This document shows positions 46,240 to 57,839 of a stretch of 64,000 nucleotides of DNA, piece by piece; position 1 is the stretch's first letter, and each line of letters starts with the position of its first letter. Location of the stretch: NCBI GenBank assembly GCA_951213105.1, contig OX578140.1:124512149-124576148 (forward strand). The letters are read 5' to 3'. Source of the stretch: Amaurobius ferox (Eukaryota; Arthropoda; Arachnida; Araneae; Amaurobiidae). The notes below the pieces were generated by a model that was given only the letters and a program-made list of their open reading frames with translations, was not told the origin of the DNA and ran no database searches. The position numbers were made by a program, and so were the translations under genes.

Positions 46240-46835
46240 ACAGTTAGAACTGTCATTGAAGCAAGCTTCAAAAATTTTATTTTCATTTACATATGATATT
46301 CTATGCAGCTTTGTTAATTTAAATATCTCGTATAAATATTTAAAAAAAACTTCAGAAGATATATAAATGTTCCTTGTTCATTTTGGAAAGTTTCTATCAT
46401 CGTAATTCAAAAAATCATGTAAATCTTACAATTTCCTTTTTACAGAGACGGACTTGTATAACTTCAATTACACGATAAAATAAACGATGGAAAAAGCTGT
46501 CGTACGTCTAGAATAATCAAAAGAAATGAAGATTGAATGATTGCTCCAAGAATAACATGAGATAAACTTTCCAGGAAGATTTTTTCTTTCAAATATTATA
46601 TCTCTATAATCTAATTTCATTTTTCATATTTTCTCAAAGTGAACGGATTCGATGTCCTTCCATTTTAAAGATTCAATTTAAATCATTCATTTTTCTGTGT
46701 TTTTCTTTCCGAATTTTCATAAAATGCGCACTTTAAGAAAAGTGTTAATATATGTTCATATCTAACAATTTTGTACATACCATGCTAATAGTTATAGTTA
46801 GTTTTATGAATAACTTCCTGAAGGAAATTGTTTCT
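46240..46835 (+). repeat. Direct duplication, copy 1
   Basis: Aligns in the same orientation with 54270-54895 over about 600 bp. Shared blocks include GAATAATCA(A/G)AAGAAATGAAG, AGAATGATTGC-type text, CTTTATAATCTAATTTCATTT, TCATATTTTCTCAAA and CATGCTAATAGTTATAG-type text. A pyrimidine tract plus CAG (TTTCCTTTTTACAG then AGACGGACTTGTATA) looks like a 3' splice site and is kept in both copies. No long frame. It could be a duplicated terminal exon region or an unrecognised repeat. Confidence 0.65.
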
Positions 46836-47189
46836 GTCGTTTAGACATTTTCCGTTTGTCCGGTATAGTCTTTCGTTCATTTGAGATTTCAGGCTTAGAC
46901 TTTTACCAGACGTTCGCACTGAAGAAGGAAATCAAAAGATTTCCAGAGCGCACATCTGCTTAATTACCTTTATTTGCGCGCTGCATTTTACGTTGTGATC
47001 TGGTTCATTATGTAAATAACTCTCCTAAATGACCTTACAACCATTTCCTTTTTTCAGTTGCTTGGTTGTATAACTTCTGATGTGTATTACTGGAACGCTA
47101 AGGGTATAATGGTAGTTTTTCAGAATTTTATTTAGGATCACCTAGCTGCATGCACATATTTTTATTTTTGACTCAAACAAACAACATAA
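46836..47189. other. Unique DNA, nothing recognised
   Basis: Somewhat less AT-rich than its surroundings, with no recognisable frame or repeat. Confidence 0.3.
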
Positions 47190-47930
47190 TTACTTTTCCT
47201 GCAATACATGGTAATAGGGAAAATATAGGAATCATGCCGAAAATCTCAACTCGAGTTTTCGATGGATCTACACGTTTCGAAACCTCTAGAATACGAAAAA
47301 ACTATTTTTAGCGTGACGTCTGTGCCTGTGTCTGTGCGTGCAGATTTTGTATCCACTCTAACTAAAAAACTAATGGACCAAATTTCATAAAATTTGGTAG
47401 TTAAGTCACTTGTGGGTGAATCTAGTGCTGATTAGTTTTGAGAATGATTCGGAATAAAATAATCCACATTTTCTTGCGAAATGGCCCGCAAAAGCTTGTA
47501 TCCACTATAGCTGAAAAACTAATGGACCGAATTTCACTAAATTCGGTAGATAAGTCACTTGTGGGACACCCTGGTGCTGATTAGATTTTGGTATGATTCG
47601 GAAAAAAAATAACCTGCCTTATTTTGCAAAATGGCTCACAAAAATCGCCAAAATCTAAAATAAAAAACTACGTGTGCTCAAATATACCCATTAAATGCTT
47701 GTTTGATACGTAATTTTTAACGAAGAAAAGAATAAGACCAACCCCATTACACTAGGACTAACTGTTCTCGAGATATTTTAGTTTTTCGTTATTTCTCTAC
47801 GCCACCTTTGAAAATAAGTCCAGTTATTAAATGAGAACGAAAATTGAATTAAAAGTAAATTAAATTTAATTAAAATAAGGAGAACGTGTTTATAAATCTG
47901 TAGGGAAAGTCATGTGCTGCCCATATCAGT
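47190..47930 (-). mobile_element. Family C element (C3), complete
   Basis: Left end TTACTTTTCCTGCAATACATG...AGGGAAAATA (hairpin with a short deletion), GTGCCTGTGTCTGTGCGTG, the family body, and right end CATGTGCTGCCCATATCAG, where the terminal A has changed. Confidence 0.85.
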
Positions 47931-48313
47931 TTTTTTCTATTGTGAGTAATTTGCTCACGCTGTTATCGTTTGCCGAAAAGCAGCAAGCATATATACACAT
48001 ATTCGACGATTTGTATTTGCTTACTTTTTTCGTTTTTAATAAAGCAAGAAATGACGTTATTTAAAATATTTTATTTACACTAATAACACAGTATACACAT
48101 TTTTGTTACTTTCACCAGAGTAAACCTTCCATGTGTTAATCGAAGACTTTCCGTAAGCGTACAGTTAGATTAAATCAACACATAACCACACAGTTTCCTC
48201 CATTATTCTCTGGTCACTTGAGGAAGAGAATATCGAAACCGATTTAATGAATAATTTTCAGTCGTTTTACTAAGGTAAAAAGTACTATATAAAAACTATA
48301 CTCAAATTATTCA
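47931..48313. other. AT-rich DNA, nothing recognised
   Basis: No gene or repeat recognised. Confidence 0.3.
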
Positions 48314-49266
48314 TTATTATCCTTATATACATAATGTATAAGGAAAGTATTACGACAGGGTCGAAAATTCGATTTCGAGTTTTCGACGGGAGAGCCCGTT
48401 TCAAGCATCCCTGATCAGGAATCAAACATTTTTGAAGTGGTGTCTGTGTGTGTGTGTGTGTGTGTGCGTGTGTGAGTGTGCGCGCGTGTGTGTGTGTGTG
48501 TGTGTGTGTGTCAGTGAGCTGTGGAGACGATAACTGACGAATACATGGGCCGATTCGAACGAAATTTGGTACAAAAATCGCAATCCGTAAACACTGGAAG
48601 TCTATTGTTTTCAAACGTAATCGAATGTTCAGAACCCCCATAAATTTTCGAGTGAAATTTTGAAAAAATCGTTAAAAAAATCAAAACCGCTAATAAAGTT
48701 ACGCAAATAGATATTTATTATGTAATTTTTCATTAGAACACGATTAACATACATTTTAGAACGCTAACGTGAGCCGTTCTCGAGATATTGCACATTATCA
48801 AAAAGGCATATAAAATAAAAAAAAAATATATTTCCTATTGAGAAACATGTTCACTTTGCATATGTAATACCATGCGATAAATTGGGTGACATCATTCTCG
48901 TGGATCTAGCTCATTCCATTCATGAGAAAGGATACTTTGAGTAATACTTTTGTATTTGAACACCAATAGTCATTTATCCGCTGTAAGAATAACTAAATTC
49001 TCCGTCTATAACGCTTTGCGAGATTTTGGCGACAAATTTAGCGGAATGTCGCCAACTTGGCGACATTATTAAATGTTGCTAAATTAACGAAAATCTCGCC
49101 AAGAGGATAAATAAAGCTAAATCAATGAAAATGACGACTAATTCAAGAAAATTCAATATCTTTGAAAGAATATAAGTATCTACTATAAGAATAACATTTT
49201 TTTAAACTGTAAAAGTAGTAAATTCATTGCATTATATAAGGAAAGTCATGTGTGGCCCACATCAGA
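48314..49266 (-). mobile_element. Family A element (A7), complete
   Basis: Reverse orientation: hairpin CCTTATATACATAATGTATAAGG at the left, a long GT/GCGTG microsatellite (48440-48510), the body with TTGGCGA cluster (about 49015-49110), and the right end CATGTGTGGCCCACATCAGA followed by a T run. Open frames across it, such as 48285-48641, translate the microsatellite as Thr-His repeats and are not genes. Confidence 0.9.
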
Positions 49267-49927
49267 TTTTTTTACAATGGTTTTGTTGCAACACGACTAT
49301 GTTTAGTACTTAGGAACAGTGGCGATAGGTGAGGAGAGGGATAGAGACAGTTTCTACACAAATAATTTATAGCCAATGAAAATTTAGTTTAATTATATAT
49401 TATTCGAAATAAATGTATAAAATGTTTTCAGTGTAAATGAAACAAAAAAGATCAATTATGCATAAAGCATTAATTAAGGAATATTTTCCAACTGGAATGA
49501 AATTTTGTTTAAACATCTCTGAAATATGATACATTAAGATGTGATATATTTTAAATTACAGTACTTCAATAACTTAATATATTTGAAAACTTCATCGAAA
49601 AAGTTAACTTTATTGAAATGACGCCATCAACAAATAAATCGTCTGGCTCTCTATGTAAAAGCAATGAATGTTTCATTCATATCACTTTTTTACAAACTCT
49701 AGAGCTAAACACTTTTGCTTGAAAAAAAATTCAGCAATTCTTATACAACTCATCTCACAGTCACTTGTTTACATTCTACATCCATTAAAATTAGGCTTCG
49801 TTGTAGAAATAATCAAAGTTTTGTGATCATTTAAACTCAAGCATTGTATTTGAGTTGACGCAGAATAATGATGCACAGAAAAAGCGTAAAAATAAAGCGG
49901 TTTTAGGACGGATACAACACTAAAAAA

Positions 49928-50857
49928 TCTGATGTGGGCAACGCATGACTTTCCTTATGTAATGCAATGAATTTACTACTTTTACAGTAAAAAAATGGGT
50001 TTTTCTTATAGTAGATACTTATATTCTTTCCAAGATATTGAATTTTCGACAATTAGTCGTCATTTTCATTGATTTAGCGTCATTTTAATCCATTTGGCGA
50101 GATTTTCGTTAATTTGGCAGCATTTCAAAAAGTCCGCAAGTTGGCGACATTCTGCCAAATTCGTCGCCAAAATCTCGCCAAGCTTTACTGATGGAGAAAT
50201 AAGTTATTCTTATAACAGATAAATATTGGCGTTCAAATACAAAAGTATTACTCGAAGTATATTTTCTCATGAATGGAACGAGCTAGATCCACGAGAATGA
50301 TGTCACCCAATTTATCGCATGGTATTACATATGAAAAGTGAACACGTTTCTCAATAGGAAATATATTTTTTTTTATTTTATATGACTTTTAGATAATTTT
50401 TTTGAAAAATGTTAAATATCTCGAGAACGGTTCATGTTAGCGTTCTAACTTTTATGTTAATCGTTTTCTAATGAAAAATTACATAAGGAATGTCTATTTG
50501 CGTAACTTTATTAGCGGTTTTGATTTTTTGACGTTTTTTTCAAAATTTCACTCGAAAATTTAGGCAGGTTTTGAACATTCGATTACGTTTAAAAACAATA
50601 GGCTTCCAGTGGTTACGAATTGTGATTTTTGTACCAATTTTCGTTCGAATCGGTCCACTCGTTCGTCAGTTATCGTCTCCACAGACCCACTGACACACAC
50701 ACACACATACTTTCACACACACACACAGACATCACTTCAAAAATGTTTGATTCGTGATCAGGGATGCTTGAAACGTGCTCTCTCGTCGAAAACTCGAATT
50801 CGAATTTTCGACCCCGTCACAATACTTTCCTTATACATTATGTATATAAGGAAAGTA
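49928..50857 (+). mobile_element. Family A element (A8), complete
   Basis: Start TCTGATGTGGGCAACGCATG after AAAAAA, TTGGCGA cluster about 50094-50180, CA microsatellite about 50693-50730, and 3' hairpin CCTTATACATTATGTATATAAGG. Comparison with B1 gives the empty site (GATACAACACT followed by AATATGGATTAAAAG). Confidence 0.92.
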
Positions 50858-51017
50858 TTATAAATTTAAAAGAACTTTTCAAATCACGATTTTGACACTG
50901 GGAAAAAAGATGGATGCCATACTTTTTAAGTGGGTCACGTGATCTCTTCATATAATATGGGTGTCATTAATATTTTAATTTTTATTTTAAAATCTGACAA
51001 ACATATTTTGCTGATTT

Positions 51018-51974
51018 TTACTTTCCTTATATACATAATGTATAAGGAAAGTATTGTGACGGGGTCGAAAATTCGAATTCGAGTTTTCGACGGGAGAGCA
51101 CGTTCCAAGCATCCCTGATCACGAATCAAACATTTTTGAAGTGATGTCTGTGTGTGAAAGTATGTGTGTGTGTGTGTGTGTGAAAGTATGTGTGTGTGTG
51201 TGTGTGTGTGTGTCAGTGAGTCTGTGGAGACGATAACTGACGAACGAATGGACCGATTCAAACCAAGTTTGGTACAAAAATCACAATCCGTAAACACTGA
51301 AAGCCTATTGTTTTTATACGTAATCGAATGCTCAGAACCTCCCTAAATTTTCGAATGAAATTTTGAAAAAATCGTCAAAAAATCAAAACCGCTAATAAAG
51401 TTACACAAATAGACATTTCTTATGTAATTTTTCATTAGAAAACGATTGGCATAAATTTTAGAACGCTAACACGAACCGTTCTCGAGATATTGTACATTTT
51501 TCAAAAAAATTATGAAAAAGTCACATAAAAAAAAAATTCCTATTGAGAAACATGTTCACTTTTCATATGTAATACCATGCGATAAATTGAGTGACATCAT
51601 TCTCGTGGATCTAGCACGTTCCATTCATGAAAAAATATACTTTGAATAATACTTTTGTATTTGAACGCCAATAGTCATTTATCTGCTGTAAGAATAACTT
51701 TCTTCTTAGTGCATAACGCTAGGCGAGATTTTGGCGACGAATTTGGCGGAATGTCGCCAACTTGGCGACTTTTTTGAAATGTTGCCAAATTAATGAAAAT
51801 CTCGCCAAATGGATAAAAATGATGCTAAATCAATGAAAATGACGACTAATTGTCAAAAATTCAATATCTTGGAAAGAATATTAGTATCTACTGTAAGAAA
51901 ACCCTATTTTTTTACTGTAAAAGTTGTATATTCATTACATTATATAAGGAAAGTCATGTGTTGCCCACATCAGA
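51018..51974 (-). mobile_element. Family A element (A9), complete
   Basis: Mirror orientation to A8, 160 bp away. Hairpin CCTTATATACATAATGTATAAGG at the left, two GT tracts separated by GAAAGTATG, and the right end GTGTTGCCCACATCAGA followed by TTTTTTTT. B1 shows the uninterrupted target TTTTGCTGAAATTTTTTTTA. Confidence 0.92.
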
Positions 51975-52056
51975 TTTTTTTTATATATTTCATGGGATAA
52001 TTTAAATATTTCCTAAAATTGTCTAAGCAATTTGTAAATTGAAAAAACTCCTGAAA

Positions 52057-52132
52057 GCTTTCGGACGCTACAACGTCCTTCATCAGTGGCAATACATGGC
52101 CACTGATGAAGGAAGCTGTAGCGTCCGAAAGC
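52057..52132. repeat. Penelope-type inverted hairpin with hammerhead-like cores
   Basis: Arms 52057-52090 and 52099-52132 pair at 32 of 34 positions around an 8-nt loop. Each arm, on its own strand, reads CACTGATGAAGG...GCGTCCGAAAGC: the CTGATGA and GAAA boxes of a hammerhead ribozyme around a short stem (GGACG-TTGTAG-CGTCC on the minus strand). Penelope-like retroelements are known to carry such ribozymes near their ends, so this is probably two Penelope-type ends joined head to head. The cleavage-side strand could not be assigned, so activity is uncertain. Confidence 0.5.
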
Positions 52133-52658
52133 GCCCAGGATCTTTTGTAATTTAATGTACGTCATTGATGATGTTAATATTAAAGAACTTTTTTTGGTTA
52201 TCACTTGGTTGTCTTTGCTATATAAAGTATTTACTAAATTGTCGCGTTTCCATTCTTATTGAAAGAGATTACCATCTATATTGTTTTCCAGTATATAACG
52301 TTTTCGGATATAACGTTCGGATATAACGTTTTCGGTTATATAACGTTTCCCGTATATTAACGTTTCGTCATCGGAGAAACGGAAAACTGGAGTTCCACTG
52401 TAATTACAAAATTTCAAAATGTCAATAATTAATTCTCGTTAACTTCAGTTATTATATTTTAGTTTGCTTGCAGCATTTTTAAAATATGAAGCATTGGACA
52501 TATTATTTGGTAATTGGTCTCTGGATTTATGTCTCCCAAAATTATTTTATTACGCTTCGCTACTATTTGGGATTATGCATTTCCTCATTTTGGTTACCTG
52601 GCTTTAAAATTTACTAATTAGACCAGTGGATATTCTGCTCTATAAGTAATTTAAAAAT
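52133..52658. other. AT-rich DNA, no gene
   Basis: Includes a reiterated (A/T)TATAACGTTTTCGG-type motif near 52296-52360 (four loose copies). A block TTTGGTTACCTGGCTTTAAA near 52590 resembles TTTAGTTACCTGGTTTTAAA near 46185. Confidence 0.35.
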
Positions 52659-53427
52659 GTAATGTGGGCAGCACATGACTTTCCCTACAAGACTCAAATC
52701 ACGCATAATTATTTGAAATTGCACGCAATTACGCTTTTAATTTAATTTTCGTTTTCACTTTGTAACTGGGCTTATTTTTTCGAAACCAGCATAGTAAAAA
52801 TTTTAAAAGACTGAAATATCTTGAGAAGGGATATTCCTACAGTAATGGAGTTAGTTGGTCTCATTCCTTTCATCATCAGAAATTACGTATAAAACAAACA
52901 TTTAATTGATACATTTGAGCAAAAGTCTTTTAATTTAGATTTTATAGATTTTTAAGATCTATTTGGCAAAAAAAGCAGGGTTTTTTTTCCTGAACCGTAC
53001 CAAAATCTATTCAGCACCAGTGTAACACGCAACTGACTTATTTACAAAATTTTGTAAAATTAGGTCTATTGGATCTTTAGCTAAAGTGAATACGTACAAT
53101 TTTCGCAGGCTATTTCGCAAAAAGAGGTGGTTCTTTTATCCATAATCCAAAATACCAAAAATACCAATATCTAATCAGCACCAGGGTTATCCACAAGTGG
53201 CTTATAAAATTTTATGAAATTTGGTCAATTAGTTTTTGAGTTAGAGTGGATACATGCCATTGCACAGACAAACACACACACAGACGTCACTCGGAAAATA
53301 TTTTTTTGTGTTCTACAGATTTCAAAACGTGTAGATCCGTCGAAAACTCGAGTTGCGATTTTCGACATGATTCCTATACATTACCATGTACTGTTCCTAT
53401 ACATTACCATGTACTACAGGAAAAGTA
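52659..53427 (+). mobile_element. Family C element (C4), complete
   Basis: Plus orientation: TGTAATGTGGGCAGCACATG, then ACTTTCCCTACAAG, the family C body in reverse to C1-C3, and an ACACACACAGACGTCAC microsatellite. At the 3' end a CCTATACATTACCATGTACT unit is duplicated before ACAGGAAAAGTA. Confidence 0.85.
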
Positions 53428-54269
53428 AAAGAAACGGTTTCAGAAAGCAGCAAATAGACGAACTCGCAATTTCGATCTGATTACTACTTCACTTTCGATC
53501 TTTTTTTTTTTATGAAAATAAAAAAAATAATAACTGGATTCGTGAAAACATATTTTAATAATAAATTACATAAAATTGCTTTTACAAAATGGACATTTTA
53601 AATAAATATTTTAGGCCTTTCGCCATAGAAATGCATACAACGCAGAGCTACTTATTTTGTCTCAGCGCCACCTGAATTATTGTCTCAAACGATATTGGCG
53701 TTTGCTTAATATGAAGTTTAACTCCTTACTCTCCATGGTTCTAACTTTTGTTTATGAAAAGAGAAAATTTAAATTCAAACGGTAGAATCCGTCTCAATGT
53801 ATTTTATAACGAGACACTAATTCGCGCACGCACTATTATATACTTTACGCTTCAATACCTGCGGATGAACGTCACATGAGGGCGAGCGACTTTTCATAAA
53901 CAAGTTTTTCGCCATTATGTCATCGAAATCGAATTTTCCAAGCATACTGATCTACATTTTTTGAAAGTGGAGCTAAAATTCTGTAAAAGCTGTTCAACCA
54001 CGTATCAAAGTTGCTTTGTTTATGCGAGTTATAACGCACCGAATAATAATTTTTCATTACCCTCAATGGGACGAAGCAATTCGAAGCGGCCTCAAAATGG
54101 TCTCGATGGATTTTTCTTTTGAATGGAACATTATTTTCCCATGCAGTTTGTTATTCTATTTACGAGGGATGTGTTCTAATGCGAGCTACGACTTGCGGTT
54201 TGGCAGATGTTAGTGTGGATACCCTCCTACTTATATATAGATTCGATAAAAGGTCGGTTATAACAGAAA
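53428..54269. other. AT-rich DNA, no recognisable gene
   Basis: Frames at 54016-54213 and 54119-54343 overlap each other and show no recognisable domain. Confidence 0.3.
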
Positions 54270-54895
54270 AAAATTTAATTAAAACTTTCACTGAAACAAG
54301 TTTCAAAGAAATTTTAAAAACATGCTTACTGTTTCCAATTTAAGAATTTAAATATGTCGTTGTATAAATACTAGCAAGAAAATTCTTCTGAAGCGAGATT
54401 AAAGAAAGATTAAAATATTAATTTTCCTTATTCATTTTGAAAAGCTTCATACATCGGAGTTCAGATGATCATCTAAATCTCTGAGTAATATTTTTTTCCA
54501 GAGACGAACTTATATATTTTCAATTACAGAATAAAATACTCGATGAATAAGCTGCCGCATGTTTAGAATAATCAGAAGAAATGAAGATAGAATGATTGCG
54601 CTAAGAATAATATGAGTTAAACTATTATTATTTATAGGAATATTTCTTCTTTGAAATCTTATATCTTTATAATCTAATTTCATTTCTCATATTTTCTCAA
54701 AATGAACAAAGTTGATGTCTTTTCATTTTTAAGATTCAATTTGAAATATTCACTTCTCTGTTTGTTTTTTCTTTAATCTACATAAAACGTACACTTCAAG
54801 AGGATTCTTAAAATTTATTCACATTACACTTATAGTGAATTCCATACTTATAGTTAAAGTTGCCTTTATAACTTTTTGAAGACATAAAAGTAGTT
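54270..54895 (+). repeat. Direct duplication, copy 2
   Basis: Counterpart of 46240-46835. The splice-acceptor-like TATTTTTTTCCAG then AGACGAACTTATATA falls at the corresponding place (about 54500). The two copies are 8 kb apart and clearly diverged. Confidence 0.65.
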
Positions 54896-55106
54896 TCAGT
54901 TAAAATTCTTATGAGATGTGAATAGAATAAATTGCATATATTTTAGTCTGTTAGATATTTCTTTATGACTCTTGAAATCTTAATAATTCATAAATTATTT
55001 TATTTGTTTATTCTCATATCCATAGGTATATATGATTTATATATCAAAAGGTACAATTTTGTTTTGACTAATCCATAAAATATGCATAAATGAAAATTAA
55101 AAAAAA

Positions 55107-56051
55107 TCTGATTTGGGCAGCACATGACTTTCCTTATATCATACAATGAATTTACTACTTTTACAGTAAAAAAAAAAGATTGTTTTTCATAGTAGATATT
55201 TATATTCTTTCCAGGATATTGAATTTTCGTCAGTGAGTCGTCATTTTCATTGATTTAGCCTCATTTATATCCATTTAGCGAATTTTCGTTATTTTAGCAA
55301 CCTTTAAAAAAGTCGCTAAATTGGCAACATTCCACTAAATTCGTCGCCAAAATCTCGCCAAGCGTTATGGACGAAAAAATAAGTTATTCTTACAGCAGAT
55401 AAATGACTATTGGCGTTCACATACAAAAGTATTACTCAAAGTATATTTTTTCATGAATGGAACGAGCTAGGTTCATGAGAATGATGTCACCAGATTTATC
55501 GCATGGTATTACATATGAAAAGTGAGCATGTTTCTCAATAGGAAATATTATTTTTTGTTTTATATGACTTTTTGATAGTTTTTTTCAAAAATGTGCAATA
55601 TCTCGAGAACGGTTCATGTTAGCGTTCTTTCTAAAATTTATGTCAATCGTTTTCTAATGCAGCATTACATAAGAAATGTCTATTTGCGTAACTTTATTAG
55701 AGGTTTTGATTTTTTGAAGATTTTTTCAAAATTTTACTCGAAAATTTAGGGGGGTTCTGAACATTCGATTGCGTTTAAAAACAATAGGCTTCCAGTGTTT
55801 ACAGATTGTAATTTTTGTACCAAATTTCGTTCGAATCGGTCCATTCGTTCGTCAGTTATCATCTCCACAGACTCACTGACACACACACGCACATACACAC
55901 ACATACTTTCACACACACAGACATCACTTCAAAAATGTTCGATTCATGATCGGGGATGCTTGAAACATGCTCTCCCGTCGAAAACTCGAATTCGAATTTT
56001 TGACCCTGACACAATACTTTCCTTATATATTGTTTTATATAAGGAGAGTAA
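55107..56051 (+). mobile_element. Family A element (A10), complete
   Basis: Start TCTGATTTGGGCAGCACATG after an A run. The TTGGCGA boxes are partly eroded (ATTTAGCGA, TCGCTAAA), yet the outer TCGCCAAAATCTCGCCAAG is kept. CA tracts about 55878-55918; 3' end CCTTATATATTGTTTTATATAAGG still forms a hairpin. Confidence 0.9.
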
Positions 56052-56076
56052 TATATTTAGTTTATTTTGTTAGTAT

Positions 56077-56632
56077 TGTTACGACGTATCCTCTGAAATC
56101 GTAGGTGTGCGTTCAAGATACAAGAATGAGTCCAAATTTCCGGATAACTAACACGTTTATTCACAAGCACAACTTAAACAGAAACAATATACAGTAAAAC
56201 AGCACTTAAATGTTCCACCAATTTCACAAAATAACGGAAACTATTCTCAAAATATTGACGTAAGTCGTTTCACAAAACAGCTGCTAATATTCCCAAAACA
56301 TTGATGCATAAGTCACAGTGCAATGTAGCTCACATCTTGTTAACTGACACTCCAACTGAGTGATGACTCCTTTCATAGACTCTTTATAGAAACTTCTGGA
56401 AATCTCTCATATCTCGTAGAATATTGGTTATTTGGAGATCTTTCTCGCATCTTTGAAATGTCGTAAAATGTCACCAAATTGGAGATGAATCGCCAAACAG
56501 GGCAACCTCCCTTCGGACTTCAGCATTTGAAAGCACTAGATGCACGTCATAGGAAAGTCTGCACAGGTGTTTTCTCCGTTTGGTTCTCAAAAGAAAAGAC
56601 TCCATTGAGAGGAATAATTCATGTTCGCAACA
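56077..56632. mobile_element. Solo LTR 3
   Basis: Starts TGTTACGACG and ends TTCGCAACA with a perfect 4-bp target duplication GTAT (56073-56076 and 56633-56636). Same family as the LTRs at 8293 and 11669; no internal region. Confidence 0.88.
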
Positions 56633-56957
56633 GTATTCAATGGACAATTTATTAGCTAATCGTTTAACTGTATTAGAGATTAAAGTCAAGACCAAGAAAT
56701 ATTCTAAGCTTTATATAATCAGCAATATATCGCCTGAAACCATTAAATATAAAAGTCTAAGCCGAAAGAGAAACATTTGCGAAATTAAGAGATTTGGGTG
56801 AAAAAAAAAACATAGATATTTACTCGTATAATGAACAATTACTTGAGCTTTTAGTTTGAAGAGTTCACTTCGATGTAGATCAACGGTAGATCGAACGAAG
56901 ATCCGTGTTTGGATTACTGGTTGGGGCAGCACGGTTCTTTACACGTTTCTCTTCAAT

Positions 56958-57400
56958 ACTTAATATATGTAAAAGGATAATATTTTAAAGGGTTGGAAAT
57001 TTGTCTATCTTGAATTTTTATAGATCGCCGAGTTTTAAGTATCCCTGAATACGAATCAACCATTAACAATATATCTGTCCATATGTGTGTGCCTATCGAG
57101 ATTATGGGAACGATATCGCTCGAACAAATGGAGCAAATCGAATGATAATTGATATGATTATTTCAATCAATAAACGTCAGTGGCCTAATGAATTTCGAAG
57201 GGGAAGGAACAGGGAAAGGCCTTAAATTTTTCGAATATCTCATTTTCGTAAATAGGAAAAACATCATAAAATCATAATTTAGTTACAAACTGCTGCGAGA
57301 AGAATAATTGTTTATGTAATTTTTTATTTACAAATACATGACATTATTTATAGGATGCTAATATTTTCCGTTCTCGAGATATTGCGCATTTTGAGTCAAA
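56958..57400 (-). mobile_element. Very old family A relative (A16)
   Basis: Reverse orientation with eroded landmarks in correct order: TATCCCTGAATACGAATCA (family CATCCCTGATCACGAATCA), GTGTGTGCC..ATCGAGATTATGGG, AATTTTTTATTTAC, and CCGTTCTCGAGATATTGCGC. A second CGAGATATTGGACATTTTGC block at about 57520 suggests further degenerate sequence beyond. Confidence 0.5.
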
Positions 57401-57621
57401 CAGTGGGAAATCACAAAAAGTTAAAATACTCACTATTATCAAATGATTGAATTTTTTATTACTATTTATTCCGAAAAAGAAATGATTTTATTTTTTCGGT
57501 GTTATTGCCGGCCATTTTCGAGATATTGGACATTTTGCATTTCCCATTCATTTTTTCCCCAATGGCCAGGCACTAGACTCTAGCACTAGATTACTCTAGC
57601 ACTAGACTCTATGTCGACTTA

Positions 57622-57820
57622 CGTCGTTTGCCCTATGTACGGCCGAAATCGTGAACCATTTTGCCGTCCTAGGACGTTGCCCCAGGCGCACCAGAGGGGG
57701 GGGGGGCGGAACACACTGCGCCCACAACACACAACATCCATGTCTTACGTGGGACTCGAACCTACAGCATGGCGGCCGATCGATCGCTGGAAACTCTCGC
57801 CTTGACCGTTCGGCCACCAC
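57622..57820 (-). mobile_element. SINE-2-like tRNA-derived insertion
   Basis: Minus-strand head GTGGTGGCCGAACGGTCAAG and TAGGTTCGAGTCCCACG are D-arm and T-arm sequences close to serine or leucine tRNAs. The rest lacks a proper anticodon arm and acceptor, and a GC-rich body with a G11 run (57696-57706) follows. GTCGACTTA occurs on both sides (57613-57621, 57821-57829), a possible target duplication. It is distinct from SINE-1. One copy only, so the family status is inferred. Confidence 0.6.
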
Positions 57821-57839
57821 GTCGACTTAAATTCCCCAT

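Larger units (their letters stand above)
49451..52039 (+). mobile_element. Family B element (B4), carrying A8 and A9
   Basis: 5' hairpin AATTATGC-ATAAA-GCATTAATT, then ATTTTCCAACTGGAATG, then the family B body to GCGGTTTTAGGACGGATACA, interrupted by A8. It resumes AAAGAACTTTTCAAATCACG...GTGGGTCACGTGATCTCTTC, is interrupted by A9, and resumes TTTTATATATTTCATGGGAT until about 52039. The GACA tract and 3' hairpin are missing. Without the insertions it parallels B1 closely. Confidence 0.7.

Noticed and set aside
48440..48515. CRISPR-like array or short tandem repeats with spacers
   Set aside because: The repeats are GT/GCGTG microsatellite units without spacers; the DNA is eukaryotic.
50609..50863. 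Recurring open frame MFTDCDFCTKFRSNRSIRSS with Thr-His repeats, also seen at 33524, 55795, 61496, 62632 and on the minus strand at 50935-51297
   Set aside because: It is the 3' third of family A, where CA repeats translate as THTH and stops are rare in two or more frames. Which upstream frame joins the tract varies with CA length, so there is no sign of coding selection.
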